From NCBI GenBank assembly GCA_038330365.1, contig JBBQNY010000033.1:1-24678 (forward strand): a stretch of DNA of 24,678 nucleotides, read 5' to 3'. The translations under genes and the position numbers were made by a program. This document shows positions 13,687-21,800 of the stretch, piece after piece. The notes under the pieces were generated by a model, which was given only the letters and a program-made list of their open reading frames with translations, ran no database searches and was not told the origin of the DNA. Within the stretch, counting starts at the first letter, position 1. Each line of letters starts with the position of its first letter. The stretch comes from JBBQNY01 sp038330365 (GTDB lineage Bacteria > Pseudomonadota > Gammaproteobacteria > Xanthomonadales > Ahniellaceae).

Positions 13687-15822
13687 GTGAATCCACTTCT
13701 CCGCCGGCGCGTGCGACCTGCCGCATCCTGCTTCGGGGGGTTGCTCGCTCTCTTTCTGGTGCTGCCGGCCTTGGCGCAGTCGCCCCCGGCAATGCCCGTG
13801 TTCGTGCCGACGCAGGCGGTGGCCGTACCGGCGGAGGCCGCGACCGCGGCGCCGATCGGGGGTCAGACGCTCAATTTCAAGGATGCGGATATTCGCGAGT
13901 TCATCGCTGCGATCTCCGACATCACCGGCCGCGCCTTCATCGTCGATCCGCGCGTCGAAGGGCGCGTCAACGTGATTTCCGCACGCCCCATGGATGCCGA
14001 CGAGATCTATCAGGTGTTCGAATCAGTGCTGCGTGTGCACGGGTTCGCGACGGTCGCCGCCGGCAACATGATCAAGATCGTGCCCGAAGCCCTTGCCAAG
14101 CAGGACGGCAGCGGCACGCCGCAGATCGCAGGCCCCGACACGCTGGTCACAAAATTGATTCCTTTGCGCTACGTCTCGGCGCAGGAGCTGGTTCCGATCC
14201 TGACGCAACTGGTGCCGCAGAGCGGGCAGGTGAGCGTGCACCAGGGCAGCAATTCGCTGCTGATCACCGATCGAGCCGGCAACCTGGCGCGCATCGAGTC
14301 GATCGTGCGCCGCATCGACCAGGCCTCCGACGCTTCGGTCGAAGTGATCGCGCTCAGCCACGCCAACGCCTCGGAGATCGCGCGCACCATCGCGCTGCTC
14401 GACGAGGGCAAGGCCAATCTCGCCGGCGTCGGTCCGAGCACAGCCAAGGTCCTTGCCGATACGCGTACCAACTCGCTGCTGGTGTCGGGCGACCGGGCGG
14501 CGCGCCTGCGCACGCGCGCGCTGGTCAGCCATCTCGACACGCCGCTCGAGTCGGGCGAGAGCACGCAGGTGATCTATCTGCGCTACGCCAACGCCAAGGA
14601 GCTGGTGCCGATCCTGGAAGCGACCGCCGCGACGCTCGCTGGCGACTCGGGCGAAAAGGACAAGGCGCGCAGCGCCACGGTGCAGGCGCATGAGGAAACC
14701 AACGCCGTGGTCATTACCGCCGACCCTGCCGTATACCGCGCGCTGGTCGCAGTCATACGCCAGCTCGACATCCGTCGCGCACAGGTTCTGATCGAAGGTG
14801 TGATCGCCGAGTTGATGGAGGACCGCTCGCGCGAGATCGGCGTGCAGTGGCAGGCAACCGACGTCAACGTGCAAGCCGACGGCACGCTCGGATCCGGTGT
14901 GTTTGGCGGCACCAACTTCCCGCGCGCCGGCGGCGCCGGCGGCATTCTCGGCACGGCCGTGAACCCGCTCACGATCGGCTCGGGGCTGACCCTCGGCTAC
15001 GTGCGCGGCGCGATCACGCTGCCCGGCAGCACAACGCCGATACTCGATATCGGTGCGCTGGTCTCTGCGCTCGCCAGCGACGGTCGCAGCAACATTCTTT
15101 CCACCCCGAACCTGGTCACGCTCGATCACCAGGAAGCCGAGATCAAGGTCGGTCAGAAGGTGCCGTTCCTCACTGGCCAGTACACCAATACATCCACCAA
15201 TGGCGGTACCAACCAGCCGACCAATCCCTTCCAGACCATCGAGCGCGAGGACGTGGGCCTTTCGCTCAAGGTCACGCCGCATATCAACGAGGGTGACAGT
15301 GTGCGCCTGGATCTGGTGCAGCAAGTCTCGTCGCTGGCGCCCTCGCCGCTGGGCGCGGTGGATCTCGTCACCAACAATCGCGAGATCACCACCAGCGTGC
15401 TGGTGCCCGACGGCGTGACGCTGGTGCTGGGCGGTCTTATCTCCGATGAGGTTCGCCACAGCGTCACCAAAGTGCCCGCGCTGGGCGACATTCCGGTGCT
15501 GGGCAACCTGTTCCGCTATCGCAACACCAGCCGCATGCGTCGCAACCTGATGGTGTTCCTGAAGCCGACCATCCTGCGCGATCCGTTTCTCGAACAGGCT
15601 GTGTCGAGCGAGAAATACAACTTCATCCGCACCGAGCAGCTGCAGCGCCAACAGAGCGAAGGGCGCGAAGGGCGCGACAACGCGATCCTGCCGCCGCTGG
15701 TGCAGCCGCCGGTGCCGGTCGAGGCGGCGGTCATTGAGCCCGAAGCGGATGGCGCGCGCGTGGCGCGTGGACGGGTTCGCGATCCCGGCGTTGCGCCGGT
15801 GGCACCGAAACCGCGGCCGTGA
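13687..15822 (+). CDS. gspD: Type II secretion system secretin GspD
   Basis: The product is 711 aa from a GTG at 13687. GspD forms the outer-membrane channel of the T2SS. The signal peptide covers about residues 1-30 (ASCFGGLLALFLVLPALA). The N0 domain begins at about 58 (LNFKDADIREFIAAISDITG), followed by N1-N3 repeats (KLIPLRYVSAQELVPIL, VIYLRYANAKELVPILEA). The secretin core follows, with VPFLTGQYTN, EREDVGLSLKVTPHIN, LVQQVSSL and TLVLGGLISDE, then VPALGDIPVLGNLFRYR. The C-terminal tail (SEKYNFIRTEQLQRQQSEG onward) resembles the S domain. An upstream in-frame start at 13594 is rejected because the secretion signal begins at 13687. The stop overlaps gspE by 4 nt (GTGA). Confidence 0.96.
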   Translation: MNPLLRRRVRPAASCFGGLLALFLVLPALAQSPPAMPVFVPTQAVAVPAEAATAAPIGGQTLNFKDADIREFIAAISDITGRAFIVDPRVEGRVNVISARPMDADEIYQVFESVLRVHGFATVAAGNMIKIVPEALAKQDGSGTPQIAGPDTLVTKLIPLRYVSAQELVPILTQLVPQSGQVSVHQGSNSLLITDRAGNLARIESIVRRIDQASDASVEVIALSHANASEIARTIALLDEGKANLAGVGPSTAKVLADTRTNSLLVSGDRAARLRTRALVSHLDTPLESGESTQVIYLRYANAKELVPILEATAATLAGDSGEKDKARSATVQAHEETNAVVITADPAVYRALVAVIRQLDIRRAQVLIEGVIAELMEDRSREIGVQWQATDVNVQADGTLGSGVFGGTNFPRAGGAGGILGTAVNPLTIGSGLTLGYVRGAITLPGSTTPILDIGALVSALASDGRSNILSTPNLVTLDHQEAEIKVGQKVPFLTGQYTNTSTNGGTNQPTNPFQTIEREDVGLSLKVTPHINEGDSVRLDLVQQVSSLAPSPLGAVDLVTNNREITTSVLVPDGVTLVLGGLISDEVRHSVTKVPALGDIPVLGNLFRYRNTSRMRRNLMVFLKPTILRDPFLEQAVSSEKYNFIRTEQLQRQQSEGREGRDNAILPPLVQPPVPVEAAVIEPEADGARVARGRVRDPGVAPVAPKPRP

Positions 15823-17303
15823 GCGCGGCAATACGCCCGGCACGACCGGGCTTCGCATTCGCCAAGCGCCAGGGCGGCACGTTGATCGACTGGCAGGGCG
15901 ATGTACCGCGCGTGGCGCTGGCGCCGCACGCGACACTCGCGACCTACGCCGAACTGCAGCGCTATCTCGGCGCCTCGCCGGTGATCGAACGTTTCGATGC
16001 AGTCGCCTACGATCGGCTGCTGCGCGATCTTTACGAGCAAGGCGGCGCCGACGCCCGGAATCTGGCGGAGAGCATCGATTCGGGCACTGACCTGCGTGCG
16101 CTGGCCGAGGAGCTGCCCGAACCCCAGGACCTGATGGAGTCCGACGACGAGGCGCTCGTGATCCGTCTGATCAATGCGCTGCTGACCGAGGCCGTGAAGG
16201 AAAACGCATCGGACATCCATATCGAGCCATTCGAAAGCCGGCTCGTGGTGCGCTTCCGCGTCGACGGCGTGCTGCGCGAAGTGCTCGCGCCCGCACGCAG
16301 CATCGCGGCACCGGTGGTCTCGCGCATCAAGGTGATGGCCAAGCTGGACATCGCCGAGAAGCGCCTGCCGCAGGACGGGCGCATCAGCCTGCGCATCGCC
16401 GGACGACCGGTCGACGTGCGCGTCTCGACCATTCCGGCGGGCCACGGCGAACGCGTGGTGCTGCGCCTGCTGGACAAGCAGGCCGGCCGGCTCGATCTCG
16501 AGAAGCTCGGCATGGGCGCGGTGATGCATGCGCGACTGGACGAGCTGATCCATCGTCCGCACGGCATCCTGCTGGTGACCGGTCCCACCGGTTCGGGCAA
16601 GACCACCACCCTGTATGCCGCGCTGTCGCGGCTCAACGATGCCACGCGCAATATTTTGACCGTCGAGGACCCGATCGAGTACCACCTCGATGGCGTCGGC
16701 CAGACGCAGGTCAACTCGCGCGTCGACATGACTTTTGCGCGCGGTCTGCGCGCGATCCTGCGGCAGGATCCCGACGTGGTGATGGTCGGCGAGATCCGCG
16801 ACCTCGAGACCGCGCAGATTGCGGTGCAGGCCTCGCTGACCGGGCATCTGGTGATGTCGACCCTGCACACGAATTCCGCCGTCGGCGCCATGACGCGCCT
16901 GCGCGACATGGGGGTCGAGCCCTTCCTGCTGGCGTCATCCTTGATCGGCGTGCTCTCGCAGCGTCTGGTGCGCGTACTCGATCCGGAAACGCGCGAGGCG
17001 TACCCTGCGACGCCGACCGAGCTGGCCGCGTTCGGGCGCGATCCCCACGAGAAAGTAACCCTCTACCGTCCGCGCCAGGATCTCGCCGGCAAGAACGCGG
17101 GTTATCGCGGACGCACCGGCATCTACGAGCTGGTCGCCATCGACGAGCGTGTGCGCGCCCTGATCCACAGCGGCGTCGCCGAGGCGGTCATTGAAGCCAC
17201 GGTGCGGCCGACCTCGCCGTCGCTCGCGAGTGACGGCTGGCTGCGTTGCATCGATGGCACCACCAGCGTCGATGAAGTGCTGCGCGTCACCCGCGAGGGT
17301 TAG
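15819..17303 (+). CDS. gspE: Type II secretion system ATPase GspE lacking the tetracysteine motif
   Basis: The product is 494 aa from a GTG overlapping the gspD stop. GspE is the cytoplasmic hexameric ATPase that powers pseudopilus assembly. Visible motifs are NASDIHIEPFESRLVVRFRV, the Walker A box GPTGSGKTTT (255 on), the Asp box ILTVEDPIEYHLDG, Walker B PDVVMVGEIRD (about 318-328) and the His box TGHLVMSTLHTNSA. The C-terminal zinc-binding site of GspE, normally CxxC...CxxC, is absent. The segment expected to read VLCPHC reads VLDPETREAY (about 385-395), and the second CxxC before GYRGRTGIYEL is replaced by RQDLAGKNA. The last 88 bases have a diverged, ungapped copy at 19016-19103. Its usual neighbour gspF lies 2.5 kb away. 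Confidence 0.95.
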   Translation: MSAAIRPARPGFAFAKRQGGTLIDWQGDVPRVALAPHATLATYAELQRYLGASPVIERFDAVAYDRLLRDLYEQGGADARNLAESIDSGTDLRALAEELPEPQDLMESDDEALVIRLINALLTEAVKENASDIHIEPFESRLVVRFRVDGVLREVLAPARSIAAPVVSRIKVMAKLDIAEKRLPQDGRISLRIAGRPVDVRVSTIPAGHGERVVLRLLDKQAGRLDLEKLGMGAVMHARLDELIHRPHGILLVTGPTGSGKTTTLYAALSRLNDATRNILTVEDPIEYHLDGVGQTQVNSRVDMTFARGLRAILRQDPDVVMVGEIRDLETAQIAVQASLTGHLVMSTLHTNSAVGAMTRLRDMGVEPFLLASSLIGVLSQRLVRVLDPETREAYPATPTELAAFGRDPHEKVTLYRPRQDLAGKNAGYRGRTGIYELVAIDERVRALIHSGVAEAVIEATVRPTSPSLASDGWLRCIDGTTSVDEVLRVTREG

Positions 17304-17339
17304 CGTCAGCGCTTGCGCGCCACTGGCGCGCGCTGACGC
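17303..17339 (+). terminator. Strong hairpin at the gspE stop codon
   Basis: GCGTCAGC (17303-17310) pairs with GCTGACGC (17332-17339), and an inner GCGCGCC/GGCGCGC pairing extends the stem. The 5' arm starts on the last base of the gspE stop. No T-tract follows. This would end the gspC-D-E transcript and separate it from gspF. Confidence 0.55.
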
Positions 17340-17350
17340 CCTAGGTGGCG

Positions 17351-17406
17351 CGCAGGACGCACCACGGAGATGTGGTGCGTAAGTTGGCGCGCAGCGCCGG
17401 ATGAGG
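17351..17406 (-). repeat. Dispersed 56-bp hairpin repeat, copy 2
   Basis: This is the inverted copy of 5467-5522, with 51 of 56 positions identical and the same internal hairpin GCACCACA/TGTGGTGC-type arms. It lies directly downstream of the gspE hairpin. Confidence 0.8.
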
Positions 17407-17771
17407 ATGCGAGGCTAGTGCGATGTTCGGAATGAAGCCTTGACTTGAGGCTGTCGGTCTGCAGCTGGTGTGCGCGGTCTCCGGTTTCAATCCTGGACGA
17501 AGATCAGAGTCAAAGGCTTTCGCCTTGCGGCGAGTCACTTTCTCTTGAACGCCAAGAGCAAGTAACCAAAGAGAAGGCGCCCCCGTGCTCGCGCCCCCTG
17601 TGTCGTGCTGCGCACGTCACAGGGGTACACGTCGAGCTCCGCAAATGGGGGAAGGTGGAGCCAGGGCAAAGCCAGAGCAGAGCCGAGCCGAGGCTTTCGC
17701 ATGATCCGTTGGTGAAATCTCCTTGGGCGGATCGTGGCGCATTGCTTGTTGAGAAACGGGGGCGATCGGAG
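17407..17771. repeat. Non-coding hairpin-rich stretch between gspE and the TonB-like gene
   Basis: ACTTTCTCTTG (17537-17547) pairs with CAAGAGCAAGT (17553-17563) with one mismatch; this sits in a CACTTTCTCTTG...AAGTAACCAAAGAGAAGG context that is widely dispersed in Xanthomonadales genomes. CCCCTGTG (17595-17602) pairs with CACAGGGG (17618-17625). A 121-codon open frame across this region looks like a by-product of the repeat. No gene is supported. Confidence 0.55.
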
Positions 17772-18905
17772 CTAGGTGCCGGAATCGGTGGCCGCTACTG
17801 GTGGGGGTGAGCTCTCCGGGAGGTCGGCGCAGACGATTTCGACTTTGCAGTCGCGCGCCACGAGGCGGTAGCCGGACGGATCGAGTCCGATCTCTCGGCG
17901 GGTGGAGTCGCGCTGCAGTTTTCGGCGCGAGTGGCGAGGATCTTCCTTCAGGAACCGTGGTGGCCGGTCCGAATGGACGAGCCGAAAGAGGATGGGAACA
18001 AAGACCTCGGTTTCGACGGGTTTCCCGCCGCAGGTCGCCGGCCGGAACCGGGCGCCGCGCACAGCCTCCAACGCTGCCGAATCCAGATGTCGATTGCCAC
18101 TGCCGGATTCAAGACGCAGGGCCCGCGACTTGCCCCGCTGGTCGACGCACACACGCAGCATCACATCGCCGCTGGCGCGGGCGAGCAACGCCGTGCGCGG
18201 GAATCGCGGCGGCTCGATCACAACATACGAGGGGTAGGTGTATTCGGGCGAATCCGCCGGCAGGCGCACGATGTCCGGATCGGCCCGAGCGTCACGAACC
18301 GAGAGGATGTCGCCGATCAATCCCTGGGCAATGCGTGGCAGGGAGTCGTCAGCGGCAGAGAACTCGCCGAGATCCATTGACGCATACCGTGACGCATCGA
18401 ACCACTTGATCGCCTCGGCATTCCGCCCGGAGCGCCAATGTGCAAGCGCAATCGTGTGCGGTAGCCATTCGGGCTTGCCGCCGTGCAGACGTGCGGCATC
18501 GCGCCAGTCCGCCATGGCGCCTTCGTTGTCGCCGGAATAGAGGCGTGCCCAGCCGCGACTCCACATCACGTGTCTGAGTTTTTTCGGATCCGTACCGGCG
18601 GCGTCCACCGCGCGCTGATAGCGCGCTTCCGCAGCGTCGCGATTGCCGGCGAGGTGCTCCATCTGACCCACCAGGGCCTGCAGCCGCCAGTCGCGTGGCT
18701 TGCCTTCGGCGCGCTCGCGCATGGGTGCGAGATCCATGTGGCCAGAGAGGCCCAGCTCCTGCATCGTCGGCTGGCGCGCTGCCGAATCCTTGTCGGTGTA
18801 GGGACCGACCGGCGCGATATCCGGCGGCGCCTGGCTTGTCTGCGCCGCCAGTAGTGGGGTGAGAGCGATGCCCAGCAGCACGATCCAGCAACGCAACTTT
18901 TTCAT
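17772..18905 (-). CDS. Exported TPR and TonB C-terminal-domain protein
   Basis: The product is 377 aa from the ATG at 18905; the ATG at 18908 is equally possible, and GGGAG lies upstream. The signal peptide is MKKLRCWIVLLGIALTPLLAAQ. Residues about 65-190 are helical and TPR-like (LQALVGQMEHLAGNRDAAEARYQRAVDAAG; HTIALAHWRSGRNAEAIKWFD). Residues about 228-310 resemble the TonB C-terminal fold (EPPRFPRTALLARASGDVML, DQRGKSRALRLESGSG, LDSAALEAVRGARFRPA). There is no N-terminal anchor and Pro-rich arm as in classical TonB, so energy transduction to a receptor is unlikely. Such soluble TonB-fold proteins are common in Xanthomonadales, with unclear roles. It is inserted, in the opposite direction, between gspE and gspF, and no receptor or ExbBD gene is nearby. 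Confidence 0.8.
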   Translation of the reverse strand: MKKLRCWIVLLGIALTPLLAAQTSQAPPDIAPVGPYTDKDSAARQPTMQELGLSGHMDLAPMRERAEGKPRDWRLQALVGQMEHLAGNRDAAEARYQRAVDAAGTDPKKLRHVMWSRGWARLYSGDNEGAMADWRDAARLHGGKPEWLPHTIALAHWRSGRNAEAIKWFDASRYASMDLGEFSAADDSLPRIAQGLIGDILSVRDARADPDIVRLPADSPEYTYPSYVVIEPPRFPRTALLARASGDVMLRVCVDQRGKSRALRLESGSGNRHLDSAALEAVRGARFRPATCGGKPVETEVFVPILFRLVHSDRPPRFLKEDPRHSRRKLQRDSTRREIGLDPSGYRLVARDCKVEIVCADLPESSPPPVAATDSGT

Positions 18906-19015
18906 CATCAACTCCCTTTGGTGAGGTTTGGGAAGCCTATGCCGGGGCGGGTCGCGTGGGCGACGCGGAGCGCGAAGGCGACCGCGACGAAGTCACCGGG
19001 CGCAAGTCCGCACGC

Positions 19016-19103
19016 GCCGTCGCTCGCGAGCGACAACCAACTGCGTTGCGCAGACGGCGCCACCCGCGCGGAGGAAATGCTGCAAGTCATCCGCGAGGCG
19101 TGA
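19016..19103 (+). pseudogene. Detached, diverged copy of the gspE 3' end
   Basis: These 88 bases align without gaps to the last 88 bases of gspE (17216-17303), with 65 identical. The encoded ends read PSLASDNQLRCADGATRAEE and PSLASDGWLRCIDGTTSVDE; 17 of 28 residues match over the whole segment, and both terminate with a stop at the same point. Upstream of 19016 the similarity fades. The fragment has no promoter or start of its own and faces gspF. It looks like the tail of an earlier or second gspE left on the gspF side of the interruption. Confidence 0.75.
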
Positions 19104-19127
19104 CTCCCTTGCGCTGATTCGAGGCCG

Positions 19128-19559
19128 TTATCCCGGAAGTGCGTCGAGGCGTGCTGCGGCTTCCTTCTTGCCGAGCGGGCGGATGTCCCTGAGTGCGGCC
19201 AGCTGTGCGCGCTGCGGCCGGACCTTGCCACTCTCCCAGTTGTAGATCGACTGTCCACTGACGCCGACAAGGCGCCCGAAGTCCGCCGCCGAAAGCCCGA
19301 GCCGGGCGCGCAGCGTCTTGAGTCCGGAAACGGAGAAACGCCCCGGAGCTTCCGAGTCGCTCGCTGCAGTCGCCGCAGGTTTGGATGGGCGACCTACCCG
19401 CTTGATGCGTTTCTCGATCTCCACGATCTGCTTGCGCAGCGCCGCCACTTGCTTGCGCTGCGCCGTGACCTGCTTGCGCAGTTGCAAAAGATCTTTCTTC
19501 ACTTCCTTGCGTGCAAGCCGCACGATTTCTTCGCGAAGCACAGTGACGATGTTGGGCAT
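19128..19559 (-). CDS. XRE-like helix-turn-helix protein with N-terminal coiled coil
   Basis: The product is 143 aa from the ATG at 19559, with GGAG 9 nt upstream; the ATG at 19568 directly abuts that site and is rejected. Residues about 8-60 form a heptad-like basic helix (REEIVRLARKEVKKDLLQLR, then QRKQVAALRKQIVEIEKRIK), likely a coiled-coil dimerisation segment. Residues about 85-140 form a Cro/C1-type HTH (LRARLGLSAADFGRLVGVSG, QSIYNWESGKVRPQRAQLAA). Proteins of this architecture occur widely in proteobacteria without an assigned role. It may regulate itself or neighbours. It is opposite to gspF and lies in the DNA that separates gspE from gspF. Confidence 0.82.
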   Translation of the reverse strand: MPNIVTVLREEIVRLARKEVKKDLLQLRKQVTAQRKQVAALRKQIVEIEKRIKRVGRPSKPAATAASDSEAPGRFSVSGLKTLRARLGLSAADFGRLVGVSGQSIYNWESGKVRPQRAQLAALRDIRPLGKKEAAARLDALPG

Positions 19560-19833
19560 GGCAGGCATCTCCGGCGGAATGCGCCAGTCTAACCCCGCTC
19601 ACCTTCTTTGGCGGAACGCCAGTCGCGCGGGCCCCTGTTCCCAGAATCGGAAGTAACCTACTTCACGATCCGGGGCAGCCATTGCCGCCTCGGATGCGGG
19701 TGCGTCAGGGATGCAGCGCCAAACGCGGTTCTGGAAGCCGGGCGGGGCACAAGCCATGCAGGCACTTTTCGCGGCATATCACGTACAGCAGTACCCGCGG
19801 CCGGACTGACTCCGCACGCTGCGGGCAATGGGT

Positions 19834-19849
19834 CCTTACACTCTGCGCC
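19834..19849 (+). promoter_or_regulatory. Putative -10 element for a leaderless gspF transcript
   Basis: TACACT (19837-19842) ends 7 nt before the gspF ATG at 19850, and no Shine-Dalgarno is present between them. This spacing would put transcription start on the A of the ATG. No good -35 is seen. The rest of 19560-19836 has no recognised feature. Confidence 0.3.
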
Positions 19850-21058
19850 ATGCCCGCATATTCCTTTCAGGCGCTCGACGCCCGTGGCCGCACCGAACGT
19901 GGCGTGCTCGAAGCCGACACCGCGCGCGCCGCACGTACGCTGCTGCGCGATCGCGGTCTCTCGCCGATGGACGTGACGGTCGTCTCGGAGCAGCAGGCGC
20001 GCGGCAGTTTCTCGCTGCATCGCGGTCTCTCGCCGACGCAGCTCGCGACGCTGGCGCGACAACTGGCGACGCTCATCGGCGCCGGGCTGCCTATCGACGA
20101 GGCACTGAGTGCGCTGGCCGAGCAGAACGAGGAGCCACGGGTGCGGGCCGTCGTTTCCAGCATTCGCGCACGGGTACTCGAGGGTCGCAGTCTCGCTGCC
20201 GCGCTGGAGGATTTTCCCGACAGTTTTCCCGAAATGTTCCGGGCCTCGGTTGCTGCGGGCGAACAGTCGGGGCATCTCGACGATGTGCTCGAACGGCTCG
20301 CGGATCACGCTGAAGGCCGCGAAGCCATGACGCGTCAGATCTGGGCAGCGCTCGCCTACCCCGTTCTGTTGACCGTGGTGTCGTTGTTGATCGTCACCGG
20401 ACTGTTGACGTGGGTGGTGCCCAAGGTCGTGGGCGTATTCGAGAACCTGCAACAGGAACTGCCGCTGCTGACGCGGATCCTGATTGCGCTGTCAGGAGCG
20501 ATCCGCTCGTGGGGCTGGCTGATGGCCGTCGCCATGGTCGCGATTGTTGTGGCCTGGCGCATGGCCCTGCGCGATCCCGCGACGCGCACGCGCTGGCATC
20601 GCTGGCGCTTGCGCCTGCCGCTGATCGGCCGCCTGCTGCGCGGCGCCGACACGGCGCGCATGACGCGCACGCTGGCGATGCTGAGTGCGAGCGGTGTGCC
20701 GGTGCTGGATGCGCTGCGCCTGGCGACGCCGACAGTGCGCAATCTGCCAATGCAGGCCGCCTTGCGCCAAGCGGCCGCGCGCGTGCGCGAGGGCGGCGGC
20801 TTTGCGCGCGCACTGGCCGACAGCGGCCAGTTTCCGCCGGTGACGGTGCGCCTGATCGCGAGCGGCGAGCGCACCGGCAAGCTCGGCGAGATGCTCGACC
20901 AGGCGGCGCGCGCGCAGACGCGCGAAGTGGAAGGCATGCTGGCGACGCTTGGCGCCATTCTCGGCCCGGCCATCATTCTCGGCGTCGGCCTGATGGTGCT
21001 GCTGATCGTGCTGGCGATCCTGATGCCGATCTTCCAGCTCAACTCCCTGATCGCGTGA
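19850..21058 (+). CDS. gspF: Type II secretion system platform protein GspF
   Basis: The product is 402 aa, the normal length. GspF is the polytopic inner-membrane platform that transmits GspE work to the pseudopilus. The N-terminus is typical (YSFQALDARGRTERGVLEAD). The first repeat domain is at about 65-170 (LATLARQLATLIGAGLPIDE, PDSFPEMFRASVAAGEQSGH). A membrane segment follows (AALAYPVLLTVVSLLIVTGLLTWVVPKVVGVFENL). The second domain begins at about 265 (ADTARMTRTLAMLSASGVPV, PPVTVRLIASGERTGKLGEM), and the last helix is ILGVGLMVLLIVLAILMPIF. The in-frame upstream extension to 19682 is not family-like. In most gsp operons gspF follows gspE directly and precedes gspG; here the flanks are an XRE gene and ftsE. 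Confidence 0.96.
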   Translation: MPAYSFQALDARGRTERGVLEADTARAARTLLRDRGLSPMDVTVVSEQQARGSFSLHRGLSPTQLATLARQLATLIGAGLPIDEALSALAEQNEEPRVRAVVSSIRARVLEGRSLAAALEDFPDSFPEMFRASVAAGEQSGHLDDVLERLADHAEGREAMTRQIWAALAYPVLLTVVSLLIVTGLLTWVVPKVVGVFENLQQELPLLTRILIALSGAIRSWGWLMAVAMVAIVVAWRMALRDPATRTRWHRWRLRLPLIGRLLRGADTARMTRTLAMLSASGVPVLDALRLATPTVRNLPMQAALRQAAARVREGGGFARALADSGQFPPVTVRLIASGERTGKLGEMLDQAARAQTREVEGMLATLGAILGPAIILGVGLMVLLIVLAILMPIFQLNSLIA

Positions 21059-21122
21059 GGACACGGAGCGGTGGCGGATCGGCGCAAGGTCAGCCGGGTC
21101 AGCGCGCCAGGCGACGTCGGGC

Positions 21123-21800
21123 GTGATCGTCTTCGAGAACGTCGCCAAGTCTTATCCCGGCGGCCGCGCCGGGCTTCGCGACATCAGCTTTCGCATCGAG
21201 GCGGGCGAGTTGCTGTTCGTCACTGGGCACTCGGGTGCGGGCAAGAGCACCTTGCTGCGTCTGATCGCACTGGAAGAGCGCGCGACGCGCGGCCGCATCC
21301 TGCTGGGCGACACCGATCTCGCGCGCGTACGCCGGCGCGGCGTGCCCGCCTTGCGCCGCAGACTGGGTCTCGTCTTCCAGGACCATCGTCTGCTGCTCGA
21401 TCGCACCGTGTTCGACAACGTCGCCCTGCCACTGGTGATCGCCGGCGTCGAGAGAAATGAAATCGGGGGCCGCGTGCGCGCCGCGCTGGATCGCGTTGGT
21501 CTGCTCGACCGCGTGCGCGCGCAGCCGCTGGCGCTGTCGGGTGGCGAGCAGCAACGCGTGGGCATCGCGCGCGCCATCGTGGCCAAGCCACCGCTGATCC
21601 TCGCCGACGAGCCGACCGGCAATCTCGATCCCCGACTCTCGATCGAGATCTTCAACCTGTTCAAGGCGCTCTCGCAGACCGGCACCACGATTCTCATCGC
21701 CAGTCACGATCTGCACCTCATCCAGCGCATGCGCCGACGCGTGCTGGTGCTCGACCAAGGCGCGCTGATCGACGATTTCCGTCCGGAGTTGTCGGCATGA
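21123..21800 (+). CDS. ftsE: Cell division ATP-binding protein FtsE
   Basis: The product is 225 aa from a GTG at 21123. FtsE is the ABC ATPase of the FtsEX complex, which activates septal peptidoglycan hydrolases through a periplasmic partner and joins the divisome. Walker A is GHSGAGKST (35 on), the Q-loop LVFQDHRLLLDRTVFDNVAL, the signature LSGGEQQRVGIARAIV, Walker B PLILADEPTGNLD and the H-loop ASHD. The opening MIVFENVAKSYPGG is typical of FtsE. The stop overlaps ftsX by 4 nt (ATGA). No strong Shine-Dalgarno precedes the GTG. ftsY, often the upstream neighbour, is not in the window; gspF ends 64 nt before. Confidence 0.96.
   Translation: MIVFENVAKSYPGGRAGLRDISFRIEAGELLFVTGHSGAGKSTLLRLIALEERATRGRILLGDTDLARVRRRGVPALRRRLGLVFQDHRLLLDRTVFDNVALPLVIAGVERNEIGGRVRAALDRVGLLDRVRAQPLALSGGEQQRVGIARAIVAKPPLILADEPTGNLDPRLSIEIFNLFKALSQTGTTILIASHDLHLIQRMRRRVLVLDQGALIDDFRPELSA

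Noticed and set aside
14023..15936. 637-codon open frame antisense to gspD
   Set aside because: This is a typical high-GC shadow, Arg/His-rich with no family pattern; gspD motifs are unambiguous on the plus strand.
17445..17810. 121-codon open frame between gspE and the TonB-like gene
   Set aside because: It is made of hairpin-repeat sequence and overlaps the end of the TonB-like gene; no domain or start signal.
18918..19015. Extension of the gspE-tail fragment into a 61-codon gene
   Set aside because: Similarity to gspE stops near 19016. The upstream part shows no family and overlaps the leader of the opposite gene.
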